Shown one piece after another: positions 45,553-57,776 of a stretch of 64,000 nucleotides of DNA; positions within the stretch are counted from its first letter, which is position 1; each line of letters starts with the position of its first letter. The notes beneath the pieces are model-generated. The model made no database searches. It saw only the letters and a program-made list of their open reading frames with translations, and was not told the origin of the DNA. The position numbers were made by a program, and so were the translations under genes. This stretch comes from Bryum argenteum (Eukaryota > Streptophyta > Bryopsida > Bryales > Bryaceae): NCBI GenBank assembly GCA_037043015.1, contig CM073321.1, positions 31,536,101 to 31,600,100 on the forward strand, read 5' to 3'.

Positions 45553-46780
45553 GTGTTGCTTTTTGAGATGGAGAACGCCCAGATGATCGATGTTGAGATC
45601 TTGCAGCAGCAGCAGCAGGCGCAAGGAGAAATTACGGCGGAAGACTATCAACAGGAGATCGTGAGGTTGCGCACACAACTTCAAGCTTCTCAGCAAGCTG
45701 AGAAATTGGCTATCGAGCAGTTGGTTGCACAACAGTCGCAGGTGGCTCCAGCGGCTGGACAATTCACGAGTTTAGGAGGTCTGTCTTCATCGCAGATGAT
45801 GCCGCAATCGATGCAAAGAACAATATGGAGGAACTGCCGTCGCATTGCGCAAGCGATTGCCGATATATTTCAAAGTTTGACGGGAGTCGCAAGGGCTACC
45901 CGATATGGAAGGTCGAAGCGGATAACAAGCTTCAATTGATGGAGTCAGATTTGGTACACCTCAAGATCAAGCCGCATACTTGTTTTCGAGGATGGACGCG
46001 AAGCGCGCAGATGATGGTAGTATCTTTCTACCAAAATCAACGTGGTTGCAATGCGGCGACTTTTATTCAACATCTTGACAAATTTACATCGACCCGAATG
46101 CGATGAGCGCGGGCATTGAATCGGCTTCAAGCAATGAAGCGGGGTAGGGAGTCATTCGCAACATTCTTGCCCAAGTTTGAGAAGGAGCTTGGTGAGAGTC
46201 AACTTACCATGGTTCCGGATATGGTGAAGATAGGATATCTTCGCGGTGCTCTCAACTCGAGATGCAACGCGCGATGATTGGACTGTGACGTACATCGATT
46301 ATGGTATGTTTGTCCAAGCTTTGTTGGCGGTCGGCTCTCAACTTGATTGCTTGCAATATCGGAAAGAGTCGTGCGGCTCCGATCGCGACATCAAATCGCG
46401 TATGGCCGGATGGAGATGAGATGGATTGGATGCCTACGGTCCAAATAAGCAAGCTTCGAGACGTCGACTTTGGAGGAACAACAACGGTGTCGCCAAGAGG
46501 GACGCTGTTTTTTTATGTTTGAAGCGAGGCCACCATGCAAATGACCTGCTCATCCAAGCAAGGTGAAGGCAATGAGATGAAGAAGAAAGAGAGCGCGGAC
46601 AAAACTTCGATAATGCGCGCAGAGAAAAAGAAGAGCAATGTCAAGATAGAGGAGGTCAAAGAGATGGAGAGTTGTGACTGGATGTAGAGTCGGAAAACGA
46701 GCGACTTCCGGCATAAGACTCGATCGGAGCGTGGGGGCGAGTTGTCAAAGTTGAAGAATCTAGGAGACAAACTTTAGACA
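45553..46780 (+). CDS. gag: gag region of the second chromovirus
   Basis: Begins with a Gln-rich coiled-coil start (ILQQQQQAQGEI) and continues with a gag-like core (DGSRKGYPIWK, FAQALLA-type text) and a Lys/Glu-rich end. No zinc knuckle could be confirmed. Fossil copy; not intact. Confidence 0.6.
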
Positions 46781-49700
46781 CGGGTGGTATGTATGTTGAT
46801 GTTTTAATAAACTCAATTATATCTACTCGTGCTTTGTGTGATTCTCGGATGCCAATGCTTTGCAAATCGTATGCGAGCAATTTGTTCAACGGAGAGGGTT
46901 GGATGCGTCATCTATTCAACCTAGATCTTTGGAGCAAGTTACGACAATGAAGAAGCGGCCTATGATTTGCCAAATTGCAAATTTTATGGCCGATATTGAT
47001 GGTATGGAGGAGAAGATTGTTGCCTATGTTATTCCGGGACGATAGATGATATAATCTTGGGAAAAGGTTGGATGGAGCGACATGATGCAAGTGTTCGACT
47101 GCTAAAGAAGAGGTTTGCATTCGAAAACCTTTCAAGATGATTGTGAAGACTCGACCGATTACGTTGGAGCCAATGCAAGAGATACGTGCATCGATGGTCA
47201 AACTTTGCGGAGAAGCGGTGAACCAAGAGAGGTTTTTAGTGTCGACTTGGTTGACATCCGGAAGGCACTACAAAGAAGGTGTATAGGGACCCGGCACAAT
47301 ATGCTCCCCGACCGCTCATGCCAGTTATTGACGCTTTTAATCGACAAGATGCAAAGTCGTTGCCCCCGCATAGGGAAGGGGTTGATCACGGGATCAATCT
47401 TATTGAAGGGAAGACTAATGATGACATCCCTGCCATGCCGTTGTATCAGATGTCCAAGGATCAATTATTAGTTTTGCGCAAGACCCTTACGGAGTTGTTG
47501 GATAATGGATTTATTCGCGTAAGTAATTCACCTGCAGCAGCTCCGGTCATATTTGTGAAGAAACCTGGCGGAGGATTGCGATTCTGTGTTGACTATCGGC
47601 GATTGAACGAGATGAGTCGGAAGGACAGCTATCCGATTCCGCGCATTGATGAGACATTAAGATCCATTGCTGCAGCCAAATACATCTCCAAGGTTGATGT
47701 AATCTCTGCGTTTCATCGGATACGTGTGAAAGAAGGTGACGAGTGGAAGACGGCGTTCAAAACACGCTTTGGCTTATATGAGTGGTTGGTCACACCGTTT
47801 GGACTGACGGGTGCACCTGCAACTTTTCAAATGATATATCAATTGGATACTTCGCGACGAATTGGATATATCTTTGCTCCGCATATATTGATGACGTGGT
47901 GATCTATAGTGATACTCAAAAAGAACATCGTGATGCGCTTCTCGGATCATCCGTAAGCTTGCTAACGCAGGCTTCAACTTGATTTTGATAAGAGCGAGTT
48001 TGAAGCGGGCACTATTAAGTATCTTGGATATTTGGTGAAGACCGGTTGGGGTTTGCGGTGATCCAAAGAAAAACTTGAGGCAATTCGTCAATGGGAGCCG
48101 CCAACAAAAGTGAAAGGAGTTCGTGGATTTTTAGGTTTCTGCAATTATTATCGACAATTCATAGATGGATATTCTAACATTGCAGAACCTCTTACTCGAC
48201 TAACGTGGAAAGATCAACATTTCCATTGGACATCGAAATGTCAACATGCCTTTGATCGATTGAAGGAGGCATTAATTCATGCGCCGGTGCTCGTTAAATG
48301 GACTCCAGGTTTGGAAACAACCATTGAATGTGATTCCTCTGGTTATGCTGTTGGTGGCACCTTAATGCAAAAGGTGGACGGACTTTGGCATGCGGTTGCT
48401 TATTTCTCGAAGAAACACAGCCCAGCGGAGTCCAATTATCCGATTCATGACAAGAAAATGCTAGCAGTTGTACATTGCATCCGCGAGTGGCGTACATTAC
48501 TTGTTGGCCAACATTTTGAAGTGAGTTCAGATCATCGCAATTTGACTTATTTTCAGAAGAAGCAACATTTGAGCGAGAGGCAAATGCGTTGGGCCTACGA
48601 GTTGAATGATTTTGACTTTGAGATCGTGCACAAGCCTGGCAAGGATCAAGTTCAATCGGATGCACTTTCTCGTCGGAAATGGATCTTCCCAACACGCAGA
48701 TGATGATCGAATCATGAATCGATATCATCGACTTTTGACGGAGATGATGGCGCTTTGAAGGTTGTCGCTAAATCCGCATGGATCACAGATGGTGATGCAG
48801 ATTCAGAGAAAGAGGCTCCTGGCTACAGAGTCGATAATGACCCCGCGTCCCATATGTCCATTTATTGACGCAGAGATGATTGCATTATGGGATGTTGCCC
48901 TGCAAACAAATCATCGTTATTGGAAGATGCGAAAGGCGGTTATGGATGGTGAGCGCCGACTACCTAAAGAATGGGGCTTACCTATCACGATTAGTGAGTG
49001 TTTTGTAGATTCAGGTCATCGATTGCGTTGGCGTGGACGAATATGGATTCCGGCGCACGAACCTCTTCGGACGCGTTTGATCCAATCTACTCATGATTCA
49101 CCACTAGCAGGACATCCAGGTCGTGAGGGTACGCGTGACTTGATTGCACGTGAATATACGTGGCCTGGGTTGACACAAGATGTTCGGAGATTTGTACGGA
49201 ACTGCAACGTGTGTGGAAAATCGAAGATTTGGCGGGAGCAGAAGCAAGGGTTGCTAAAACCTTTGCCAATTCCGGCACGGATTTGGACTGAGCTCTCCAT
49301 TGATTTTATTACCGGATTGGCACCAAGCAGCGATCGCAAAATATCATGGTTGTGACGGACCGTTTGTCCAAATCTATCATTGCTTTGTGCCTATGAAGAC
49401 AATTCGTGCACTTGATGTGGCTCACAAACTTTTAGAGCAAGTTTTTCAGCATCACGGATTGCCTGCAGCAATTGTGTCGGATCGTGGTAGTCAATTTGTT
49501 AGTCTGCTTTGGGCGAGTATGCGATTGATGAAGATTACGCGTCGGTTTGTCGGCGACTTTCCATCCGGGAGACAGATGGTGCAACAGAGAGGGCGAATCA
49601 AGAGCTTGAAACATATCTTCGTATTTTCACGACATTTGAGCAAGAAGATTGGGCTTTTCAGTTGCCGATCGCGATGATGGCGTTGAATAATCGTGTGTCG

Positions 49701-50398
49701 CAGTCTATAGGTATGTCTGCATTTTTTATGACTCACGGTTATCATCATTCGGTCATGAATATTACTATACCCGAGGAGGCAGGTTCTTCGTTGTCACCGG
49801 CGGAAATAGGACGCAAGCTTGTTGAGCACTGGCGTAATTCAAGTGAACTGGCAACAACGGCAATGGCCATTGCGCAAGAGACTCAAGAACGCCGAGTCAA
49901 ATACGGCGCTCGGTGGCCGAGGATTTTCGTCCGGGTGATCGTGTGTGGTTGAAGTTGAAGAACATCAACACGTCCCGGCCAATCAAGAAGCTTGATTGGA
50001 TTGCTCTTCCTTATCGTGTATTGGAGTGCGTAGGTACACATGCGGTTCGTTTGAATACACCGTCAGGTATTCATCCTGTTTTTCATGTGAGTTTAGTGAA
50101 GAAGGCAGCTGAGGATCCGTTGCCTTCCCAACTATCTCATGATAATGAGCCCGGTGTTGTTTTGAGCAATCCCGCTTTCGAGGCATCCACTAGCGAGGAC
50201 GAGTATGCTGTTGAACGAGTGTTGCAACATCGACGTCGTGGGCGCGGTTGGCAACTACTTGTAAAGTGGACAGGATGGCCGGAGCCTTCTTGGGAACCTG
50301 TTTGCCAATTACAAAATGTCATGGCCTTAGACGATTACGAGCGCTTGTTGCGCGCGCGTGCAAATCTTGATATTCCTTGGGCACATTCTCTTGTATGA
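46781..50398 (+). CDS. pol: pol region of the second chromovirus
   Basis: Domains in order: protease-like segment (46,790-47,040), reverse transcriptase with KKPGGGLRFCVDYRRLN and the YIDDVVIYS centre (47,560-47,920), RNase H with ECDSSGYAVGGTL and HNLTYF-like text (48,320-48,700), integrase zinc part with HPGREGTRDL and CNVCGKSK (49,110-49,220), integrase core (49,280-49,800) and chromodomain with YAVERVLQHRRRG and LLVKWTGWPEPSWEP (50,200-50,310). Fossil copy; not intact. Confidence 0.88.
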
Positions 50399-50416
50399 CA
50401 CTTGTTAATTCAACAG

Positions 50417-50441
50417 CACAAGAGGAGGAGGAGGAGGAGGC
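50417..50441 (+). other. Polypurine tract
   Basis: AAGAGGAGGAGGAGGAGG-type run immediately before the 3' LTR; priming site for plus-strand synthesis. Confidence 0.7.
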
Positions 50442-50444
50442 ATT

Positions 50445-50602
50445 TGTCATAGGCCAAGGCCTCGTTGATAAGCTCGGATGTTCACTCGCTATTAATTTTA
50501 TAAATAGAACTTCGGCAGTAGAGCTAAAGTATAGCCTCGGCAGTAGAGCTAAAGTATAGCCTCGGCAGTAGAGCTAAAGTATAGCCTCGGCAGTTAAGCC
50601 AT
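50445..50602 (+). repeat. Truncated 3' LTR of the second chromovirus
   Basis: Matches 45,065 onward almost perfectly but has three full 25-bp units in place of five, then stops matching inside CAGTTAAGCCAT. The rest of the LTR and any target duplication are lost. Confidence 0.8.
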
Positions 50603-50639
50603 GTATGCTTTAGATGCACCCTAGAGTCTGATCAGCTAC

Positions 50640-51388
50640 CGGGCTCTGCTTGCCAATGGCATTCACGCTTCCACCGTTGATGGAGAAGGTGAACTTGATG
50701 GTGATGGATACCGTGACCGACTGGCCTTTATGCATTACCCATCATGGCGGACGTGCCATGGGAATGTAATTTGGCGGTGCTTCCGAAGACCTAGTTGTGG
50801 CATAAGACGCTTCTGCATAGCAGTGGGAGCGATAGAACGAACGGCGATGAGACTCACTTCTTCAGCAGTGGTAGCGCTCCTGCAATCTCATGGTACTTGT
50901 TAACGCCTGGGGGCGAGCCTGGTATCATCACCTCAGGAGGTTCCTTAATTATCAAGGCTTCACATGCCGCAATGCCTTATCTTGCATCTTTGTGCTTCGT
51001 CGAGATTCTACCTTTGTTATCCTCGCAGTTTATGTAGATGACCTCAATTTGGTGGGTACTGACGCATTTTGCACCGAGGTTGAGGATCTTCTCACCACTC
51101 AGTTCGAGATGAAACTCCTTGGCCGCACCACGTTTTGTCTTCGACTTCAGGTATGCCATCTTTTCGACAGAAGTATTCTACTTCACCAGTACACTTACAC
51201 CAAGAAGTTGCTGAAGGCATTTAACATGTCCAACGCCAAGTCTCTTTCGGCACCGATGATCGAGAAGAGCAGCGGAATAGACGACCTGTACCAACCTTGC
51301 AAGGAGGAGGAGAATGAGAAGGATCAATAGAAGTACCTCGCTGCAGGGTTGTCTTATTAAACACTGTCGGACGTCAGACAGACACGAC
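50640..51388 (+). mobile_element. Ty1/copia pol relic
   Basis: Contains VYVDDLNLVGTD, FEMKLLGRT and YTKKLLKAFNMSNAKSLSAPM, the copia reverse transcriptase end (YVDD box) and the start of the RNase H part near 51,335-51,385. Only a piece remains, cut on the left by the chromovirus remnant and on the right by another repeat. Fossil, broken. Confidence 0.75.
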
Positions 51389-51389
51389 A

Positions 51390-52430
51390 TGTCAGAAAGA
51401 CATTGAGCCTCAGAATGTCTAATAGAATCTACAAAATCTTTTTTTACAGAAAAGTTACCCTTGATTTACCCTGTCCACGTTGCATCCTACGTGGCTGCCA
51501 CGTGGCCTGTACAACTCAGCAACACGGTGCGCGACCGCGCCACTTACAACTGGACCGGCGGTCGCCTCTTCTGGACCGGCGGTCGCCTCGTCTGGACCGG
51601 CGGTCGCCTGAGCTACCGACGATTGCCCATGAGCGACCGACGATCACCCATGAGCAACCGACGATCGCCCATGAGCAACCGACGATCGCCCATGAGCAAC
51701 CGACGATCGCCCATGAGCAACCGACGATCGCCCCTGGGCGCCCGCCGATACAGCCGATGGGCGACCATCGCTCAGTGGGGCGACCGGCGGTCTACCCTCT
51801 TAGAACGAAGGACATGAACTTCGAAGAGCCATAACTTTTTCATTTGGACTCTGTTTTTGACGAAATCACTTGGGTTGGGTCCCAAATTAAGTCTAATTTA
51901 TGTGGTAAAAATTGCAGACCCATACAATTAAGTATAAAATAATGGCATGCATTTTAGTGAAGGGAGTATTTGTTTTTTGGGTTTTTAAACATTTGGCATG
52001 TTTTACCATTGCAAGCCTATTATGTGTCATCAAAAATGTTTTTGCATGATTTGTTTTACACAAGTGTGATCTTTAGTTGCATCCCACAATCTTTGTAGTT
52101 GGAAGTATTTTGATCCAGATAATTTTAGTATTGGCTTTGCAATGATATTTCTATGATGAAAAAAGTGAAAAAGTGGATGATTTTTGAAGAGATAGATCTC
52201 CTTCAACCACTGTTAGATTTTGAATTTATTTTTTAAGAATGGATTCCAATTAGAGTGTTGTATTGGTGATAGAAACCTCGATCCATTCGAAGATATATTA
52301 AAGATAAGGTATAATTTGAGTGCTAGGGATCAAGGTTTGGAGTATATTAATTACTTCATAAAATATTTGGCAGTTTTTACGTACAATGTAGGGGATTTAC
52401 GTACCACGTACAAACCGGCCACCAACGGTG
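51390..52430 (+). other. Probable LTR or untranslated part of another retroelement
   Basis: The copia text stops at TGTCAGAAAGACATTGAGCC (51,390), which has the look of an LTR start. It includes the GC-rich array 4 and a GAAGAGCCATAACTTTTTCA stretch (51,820), wording common in LTRs of this window. No end or second LTR found. The remaining 51,850-52,430 is AT-rich without a gene. Confidence 0.35.
51535..51790 (+). repeat. GC-rich CGGTCGG array 4 with two tandem units
   Basis: First about three units of CTGGACCGGCGGTCGCCT (about 20 bp), then six units of CCGACGATCGCCCATGAGCA (21 bp). Both contain CGGTCGC or CGATCGC. Frames through it encode repeated RRSPMSN or TIAHEQP peptides, an artefact of the repeat. 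Confidence 0.8.
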
Positions 52431-52760
52431 GAATCGAGTTCAGTAGGCCCACATCCGCGGCAAGTCGATTCAGTACAATGCCGGCGATTACGTGTTGTGG
52501 CATTCCAAAGATACGAACTTCCACGCTGGCAAACTCCGATCTCGATGGTTTGGCCCCTTTGGAGTGCGATACCTTCTTCCCAACAAGACGGCCTTACTCG
52601 TGAGCAGTCACCGTTTCGACCTGGGCCCCGTTATTATTAACGTCAATAAACTCAAGCCATACAACCTCTCAGACGGTATACCTCCTCAAACCATTCTACC
52701 TGACTCCTACTCTAAATCGGTCCTCAAACACTTAAAATTACTCAATGAGGACAATCTTGC
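52431..52760 (+). mobile_element. Ty3/gypsy integrase C-terminal relic
   Basis: The text YNAGDYVLWHSKD, GKLRSRWFGPFGV, LPNKTALLV and VNKLKPYN is the integrase end (GPF/Y module) of a third gypsy lineage without visible chromodomain. Cut on the right by the solo LTR. Fossil, broken. Confidence 0.65.
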
Positions 52761-52765
52761 GATCC

Positions 52766-53397
52766 TGTGGTAGGTAGCTTGTAAGTAGAGCTTTCCAACG
52801 GTAGTAAGCATGCTCAAATCCGAGTTGTAGAGAGGGAGAAATTTGCTCCCAAAGTCGGGGTGTCGAAAACGGTTTCCCCCCGGCAGTGAACAAATCAATT
52901 GTGTTCACACAGCAACCAGTCACGGAGAGTCTTCCCTATGCTATTGAGATTTCTAGGGTAGATAGAGCTGCAAAAGAGCTTTCCAGGGGTTTATCGTATG
53001 CCCCAATCCGATCTTTAGAGAGGGAGAAACACCCCTCCAAGGTTGGGGATGTTGAAGGGTATTCCCGCCGGCGGTTAAAAGAAGTAGGCCCTAGTATTTT
53101 GGCCATCAGTCCTCGGGTTTTGATCCTATGCTTCTGAGATTTTGGAGGTGAGTGCAAAATTGACTTAGATTCCCAAAAGGCTATGTCACACCCAAATCGG
53201 AGCTAAGATGAAGCGATGGCGAGCCAAAAACCGGAAGAGGGTTAAAAGGAGGCCGGCCGGGGTTTTCTTCTTCACTTCCCTTTGTTTCTTCTTCATTTCT
53301 TCTCATCTTCTCTTCTCCCTTGTTCCTCTCTTCATGTGTTGTTCTTGTCAATCCCCTTGTGACCAAAGGCCACTCCATCGTGGTTTTTTGGCTCACA
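52766..53397 (+). repeat. Solo LTR of about 632 bp, copy 2
   Basis: TGTGGTAGG...GGCTCACA, the same LTR as 23,203-23,833, flanked by GATCC on both sides (52,761-52,765 and 53,398-53,402). A 5-bp duplication around a single LTR shows a complete insertion that later lost its interior by LTR recombination. Confidence 0.85.
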
Positions 53398-53809
53398 GAT
53401 CCCAAAGAAGCCAATCGTACCCATATATTCCATTACCATAGCCAGACTACATCGCCTTCAAATACTCACCCACCATTTTCAAACTTGCGGCGCATTTGTC
53501 CTTTCATGTTCACCTACCCTGACCCCGCTATAAGTAGCACCATGTTTAAACTTCTTCCCCCTTTTGCATTTTGACCACGTCTTTGTCGTCGCCTCCTTCC
53601 CCGCCATCTCCGACCTCGCGTGGCGCTGCACGCACTCTTTGTGTCTTACCCTCACCACAGTTTGTCGGCGTTGTAAGCTTCGTCAACGTGCAGATTTCTT
53701 TCCACACGCAGCGCCGATCACGTAGGCGCTCCCGGCGCAAAACCCTACCGACACCGACAAGCCGCATCCTCTCAAACCAACACCGCTGCAAAATTGTCGT
53801 CCCTGCAGC

Positions 53810-56650
53810 TTGATGTTTTACCACGCTACTCTCGCTAGCGTTGTGCACACACTCCATGCAGAGATACCGACGTTCTACAGGCAACCCGTCTCGATGGCGG
53901 GTTGCGAGACCACCCAGTGCCGCCCCAGATGCATTGCGAGGACGCATACGTACTATAGGCGGATATTACGAAGTCCCAACATCGGAGGAGATGCGACCTT
54001 TATTTGAATGGAAGCAATTTGCCAACGGCACCCCAAACAAAGTCGTGTTCATCGCGGCCCTTGGATTGCAGGAATTCCTCGGCCTCAATTGGTACAACCC
54101 CATTTGCGCGCCTCGCATGGTGCTTGTGGCGGAGTTTTGCAATCTCGTGGTTTCCAACACCCAAGCCATCACCGCTCGTTTTCGTGGAGTCGATGTCTGC
54201 ATCCACAACAACCTCATCCGAGAGGTACTCCACCTCCCTACTTCCTCCAGTGACTCCCAACTCGTGCCAGTGAATTTCCTCCAGGCCGCCTCCAGGAGAA
54301 TACCAATCCCCCAACGGCAACGGAGGGGTACTCGATCGCCAAAAGGCCGAGCAATTATCAGGCCCGCCTGCGGACTTTTACCCATGGCCTGTGTTTTAAA
54401 TAAAGGGATTCCTATATCAGTCAGGAGGGACTTGGAATCCTCTGCACCGCCAAAGCCTTGGCCGCCCGTGACCCACTAGAGTACTGAAATTGGTGCAAGT
54501 GGATGTTCGAAAACCTCTGCAAGGACATCCGCAAAGTCCAGTTGTCCGACACGTCGCTACTTCCCTCAACCGAGGTAATCGATAATCGATTCCTCACAGA
54601 CTCAACTGGCAGGGCGCGCAAGGACTACACCCCTAGCGAAAGCCGACAGCATGCCTGGACCTCTTACGCGCGGCAGGAAGAGCAAATCGATGGACTCCGC
54701 CTCTCAACCGTCCCAACGACGTCTCTTCATAAACAGCCTCTCGTTCGGCGAGTCCAGCACTGACCCCGTATGGGCATCCGGCTCCAAATCTGAGTCGACA
54801 CTCCCTCCAACGACGGACGCTACAACGACATGCACACCTCGGAGTCCTGCCCGAGCTTCTCTTGAACGCGCGCCTGCACCAGAGCCTATAGAGGTTAGGG
54901 ATTACGTGGTCCTCACCTCCTCCCTAGAGCAGGTGTAGTACATAACTTTTTGAGCTTTGAGTATAGTTTTAACTTTTCATGTGTTATAAACCCAATTTAC
55001 TTCTTATTTTCCTTTCTAAGTGTGAATTGGAGTCTAAGTATGATTAGAGAGGGAATTAAGTAAAACGTTAGTAAATGAACCGTCATGAGTGAAATGAAAA
55101 TTTGTGAATACAGAAATGAGAGATACAAGTAGGAGAAACAAGCTCATTTGTTTTATGAACACAGATGCAAGAGAATGTGTATCCCGCACTCGTGGAAGTG
55201 TGATTAAGTTTGAATTTGAATTTGAAGTGTTGTAGAAGAGAGAATTGAAACAATTGTAGTTATAACAACAAGTGTAAAATTGTTAAAGTAACACTTGATG
55301 TTGAATCAAGTAATAATTATTATAAAAATTGGAATTATGCACATTGCATGCGTTGAGAAGAATTGTGAATGTCAATTATGGAAATTATGAATATAGTTTG
55401 AAGTGTTGGATGTTACAAAACACATTGTATAAATTACAATTGAAATTGAGAGCATTGTGATGAGTTTTGATTTACAGAAGAAATTGTACATTGAATAAAG
55501 AAATAATCGGAACCTTAATTTTACATCATTATTAACTTCCCCTCTATTTTGTGACCGTTATCGCATAACTTCGACCAATTTAGACCCTCCGAACGAAGAA
55601 CTCTCCTATCTACTGCCCTCGGATTTTCATTAAACTCTTGGAAAAAGGCTTTATTGCAGGCATTCGCGGTCCCTGCTCCGTCCATGCCGACGTCCAGCAC
55701 CTACGTCGACAACGCTTTTGGCCACGAACCACTCCCTCACCTCCCATCTTTACCTTGCTACCAACAAGCGGTGGAGACGGTGCGCGCCACCTTCTCCGAG
55801 TTCGAGAAAGCCGACCTCGAAACCGAGCAGCAATTGGTCGTAGCTCGACTCAACCACTCGAATCTGCAACCGCCTTATCAAAGACAACACTGCCCTTCGC
55901 CAACAAGCAGCCCAACACTTCACCGAACTTGCTTCTTGGGTTACCAAGGTCGACCAACTCTAGGCCGAGGTGTTGACGTTGCAGCGGGCGAACTCCGTGC
56001 AGCAGGCCCCCATCACCCGCCTGTAGGACGAGCTTGCCACCAACACCACCACCATTGCCCGCCTCCGAGCCAAAGGTGAGCGCTCATCCGCACATTGTCG
56101 GCGTCTCCAGCTCGCAGTCGACCAGGCAGCTGCCGAGTGGACCCTCCAGCAAGGCAAGATCAGTGAGCTGCTCCACCGCAACGAAGCACTCGAGGTACGC
56201 CCCTGTCAACTTCATCAGCTCCGCTGGACCAAGCGCAACCTCCGAGGACGCGCCCTTTCTCGCATCTAGCTCCTCAACTACATGTTGCAGGACTCCACCA
56301 GTCGACTCAACCTTTGTAGTTGCCAGATGATGGGGGTCCACCAAACGCACAAGACTCTCGCTCCCACGGTGTTTGACTCCGATGTCGATTTGGCGGATTC
56401 CCCGCACCACACCTTTAAAAGGCCACATCGACATCCGCCAGCCTCGACTTTGAAGACAAAAGCAGTAGCGACGACAAGTAATTCGACGACGAATCCGACT
56501 CGTTCAAGCTACACATCCGCTCTCAATGCCCGACACCATCAGAACGCCTTGTATGCGCAAGGAGGAGATGAGGATGACAAATCGGAGACAGCTTATTTGC
56601 AAATTGCATGTTTGTCGACCCCGTTCAAGGTGACAAATCGACTGAGCTAG
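53810..56650 (+). pseudogene. Plant-transposon-protein-like gene with a candidate intron
   Basis: GC-richer than its surroundings. The first part (53,841-54,480) has FIAALGLQEFLGLNWYNP, VAEFCNLVVSN and RFRGVDVCIHNNLIREVLHLP, which fits the 'putative plant transposon protein' type domain found in TE-encoded plant proteins. The middle (54,500-54,930) is Ser/Thr/Pro-rich. An AT-rich block 54,933-55,659 has splice-consensus ends and separates it from a third part (55,660-56,650) with coiled-coil character (ATFSEFEKADLETEQQL). Frames change several times, so this copy looks inactive. Role unknown. Confidence 0.45.
54933..55659 (+). other. Candidate intron, 727 nt
   Basis: Starts CTAGAGCAG|GTGTAG and ends GGCTTTATTGCAG|GCATTC. 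It is strongly AT-rich between two GC-rich coding blocks, and both neighbouring exon frames are in phase 0. The absence of any open frame inside supports an intron. Confidence 0.55.
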
Positions 56651-57776
56651 TTGATCTATTCTTTGTCCCCATCGTTGTCTACTAGTAACCCTTTGGGAAG
56701 TTGACGTTTAAGTCGACTAAGTCATTGCTCATTCCAGTCTAGTCAATTCTAGTCTTAGTCATCGTCGAAGTTACCGAGCAAATCCCTATCTCATTCCCTA
56801 GCTTCATTGGGACTTTGCAAGATCTGGACAATTGATCGACTGACTTCTAGAGATGATAATTGTTGTGAAAATCAATATTAGGATCAACTAGAGGAATCGG
56901 CTGCGACTTGATGACTGAGTCAATTAGGAAGAGTAATTCTCTCTCTATAAGTTCTCATTCGTTAAGTCGAGTTTCTAGAAAAATTCCCTTAACAAACACA
57001 AGGACCCCGTTGAATGCATCATCCACTCTAAAGTCCCTTGTGGTTTTTTCAACCACATCTTTTTATCTGTCAACAACGACGTCAATCCCACGCGGTTTGT
57101 TTGTAGTATCCCAGTGTAGAAATTTCCCAAATTGTACAAATCTACTAATAATTTGGGAGATGTAAAAAATATCCGTTACGACAACATGGCTCAACCTATG
57201 TAACCCGTCAATCAAACTGATAACGACCTCATATCCAGTTTTGGCCTCACCGGTTTGGCGATGTGGAGATTTTTCTTCTAGTCCGCTCCCGTGTGGATTT
57301 AAAAGTTATACACGTACTTCGTCTCCGAGTTCGCTGCCGCCCACACCTTGAAGCCAAACTTCACCGACTTGTTGGACAAGTATTGCTTCATGCCATGCCC
57401 ATATTTTCCTTTGTATCAACCATGAGTTCGTCGACAGTTGCAAATTGGCTTAAGTTCCTATATTTACTGCAACATTCTCTAACCTCCTCCTGGAGTTCCG
57501 TATATAATTTACCATATTATCCGGAAGTGACCTCTCACCTCCACTACAAGCTAAGTCTCCCTCCTTCAAATTAGTATTGCTCTGGCCGCCGAATGTCTCC
57601 CTCAATGGTCGCGTTGGAGAGCTGACAGAGTCTGCTATCACATTCGTTGTCCAATTGCGCCGCTCGATGCTACGAACTTAGGCTGATAACGTAGAACTAG
57701 GGCTGTCCGGCCCTGCTCCCGCGGAATCTCCATTGGGCTGCTCGATTGGCAAGGCCGGCGACCTTGCTATATCTTT
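56651..57776. other. Non-coding or unrecognised DNA
   Basis: 1.1 kb with AGTCGACT- and TCTAGTC-type short repeats at 56,640-56,780 (ACTAGTCTAGTC wording) and two weak plus frames (56,908-57,165, 57,263-57,574) without family resemblance. Confidence 0.45.

Larger units (their letters stand above)
45065..50602 (+). mobile_element. Ty3/gypsy chromovirus of Tcn1-like character, 3' LTR truncated
   Basis: About 5.5 kb. A 5' LTR starting TGTCATGGGCC, then gag, protease, reverse transcriptase, RNase H, integrase, chromodomain, a polypurine tract and a 3' LTR of which only the first about 158 bp remain. The integrase text (PLPIPARIW, IDFITGLAPS, HHGLPAAIVSDRGSQF) resembles fungal and moss/lycophyte chromoviruses more than the element at 11 kb. 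The overlapping parts of the two LTRs are almost identical, which points to a fairly recent insertion, yet the coding region is broken in about ten places. Fossil. Confidence 0.88.

Noticed and set aside
51403-51834. Frame with repeated HEQPTIA peptides
   Set aside because: A direct translation of the 21-bp tandem repeat; a different frame gives an equally repetitive peptide.
53546-53947. Minus-strand Arg/Gly-rich frame of 133 codons
   Set aside because: Shadow of the GC-rich plus-strand region before the plant-transposon-protein-like gene; no protein resemblance.
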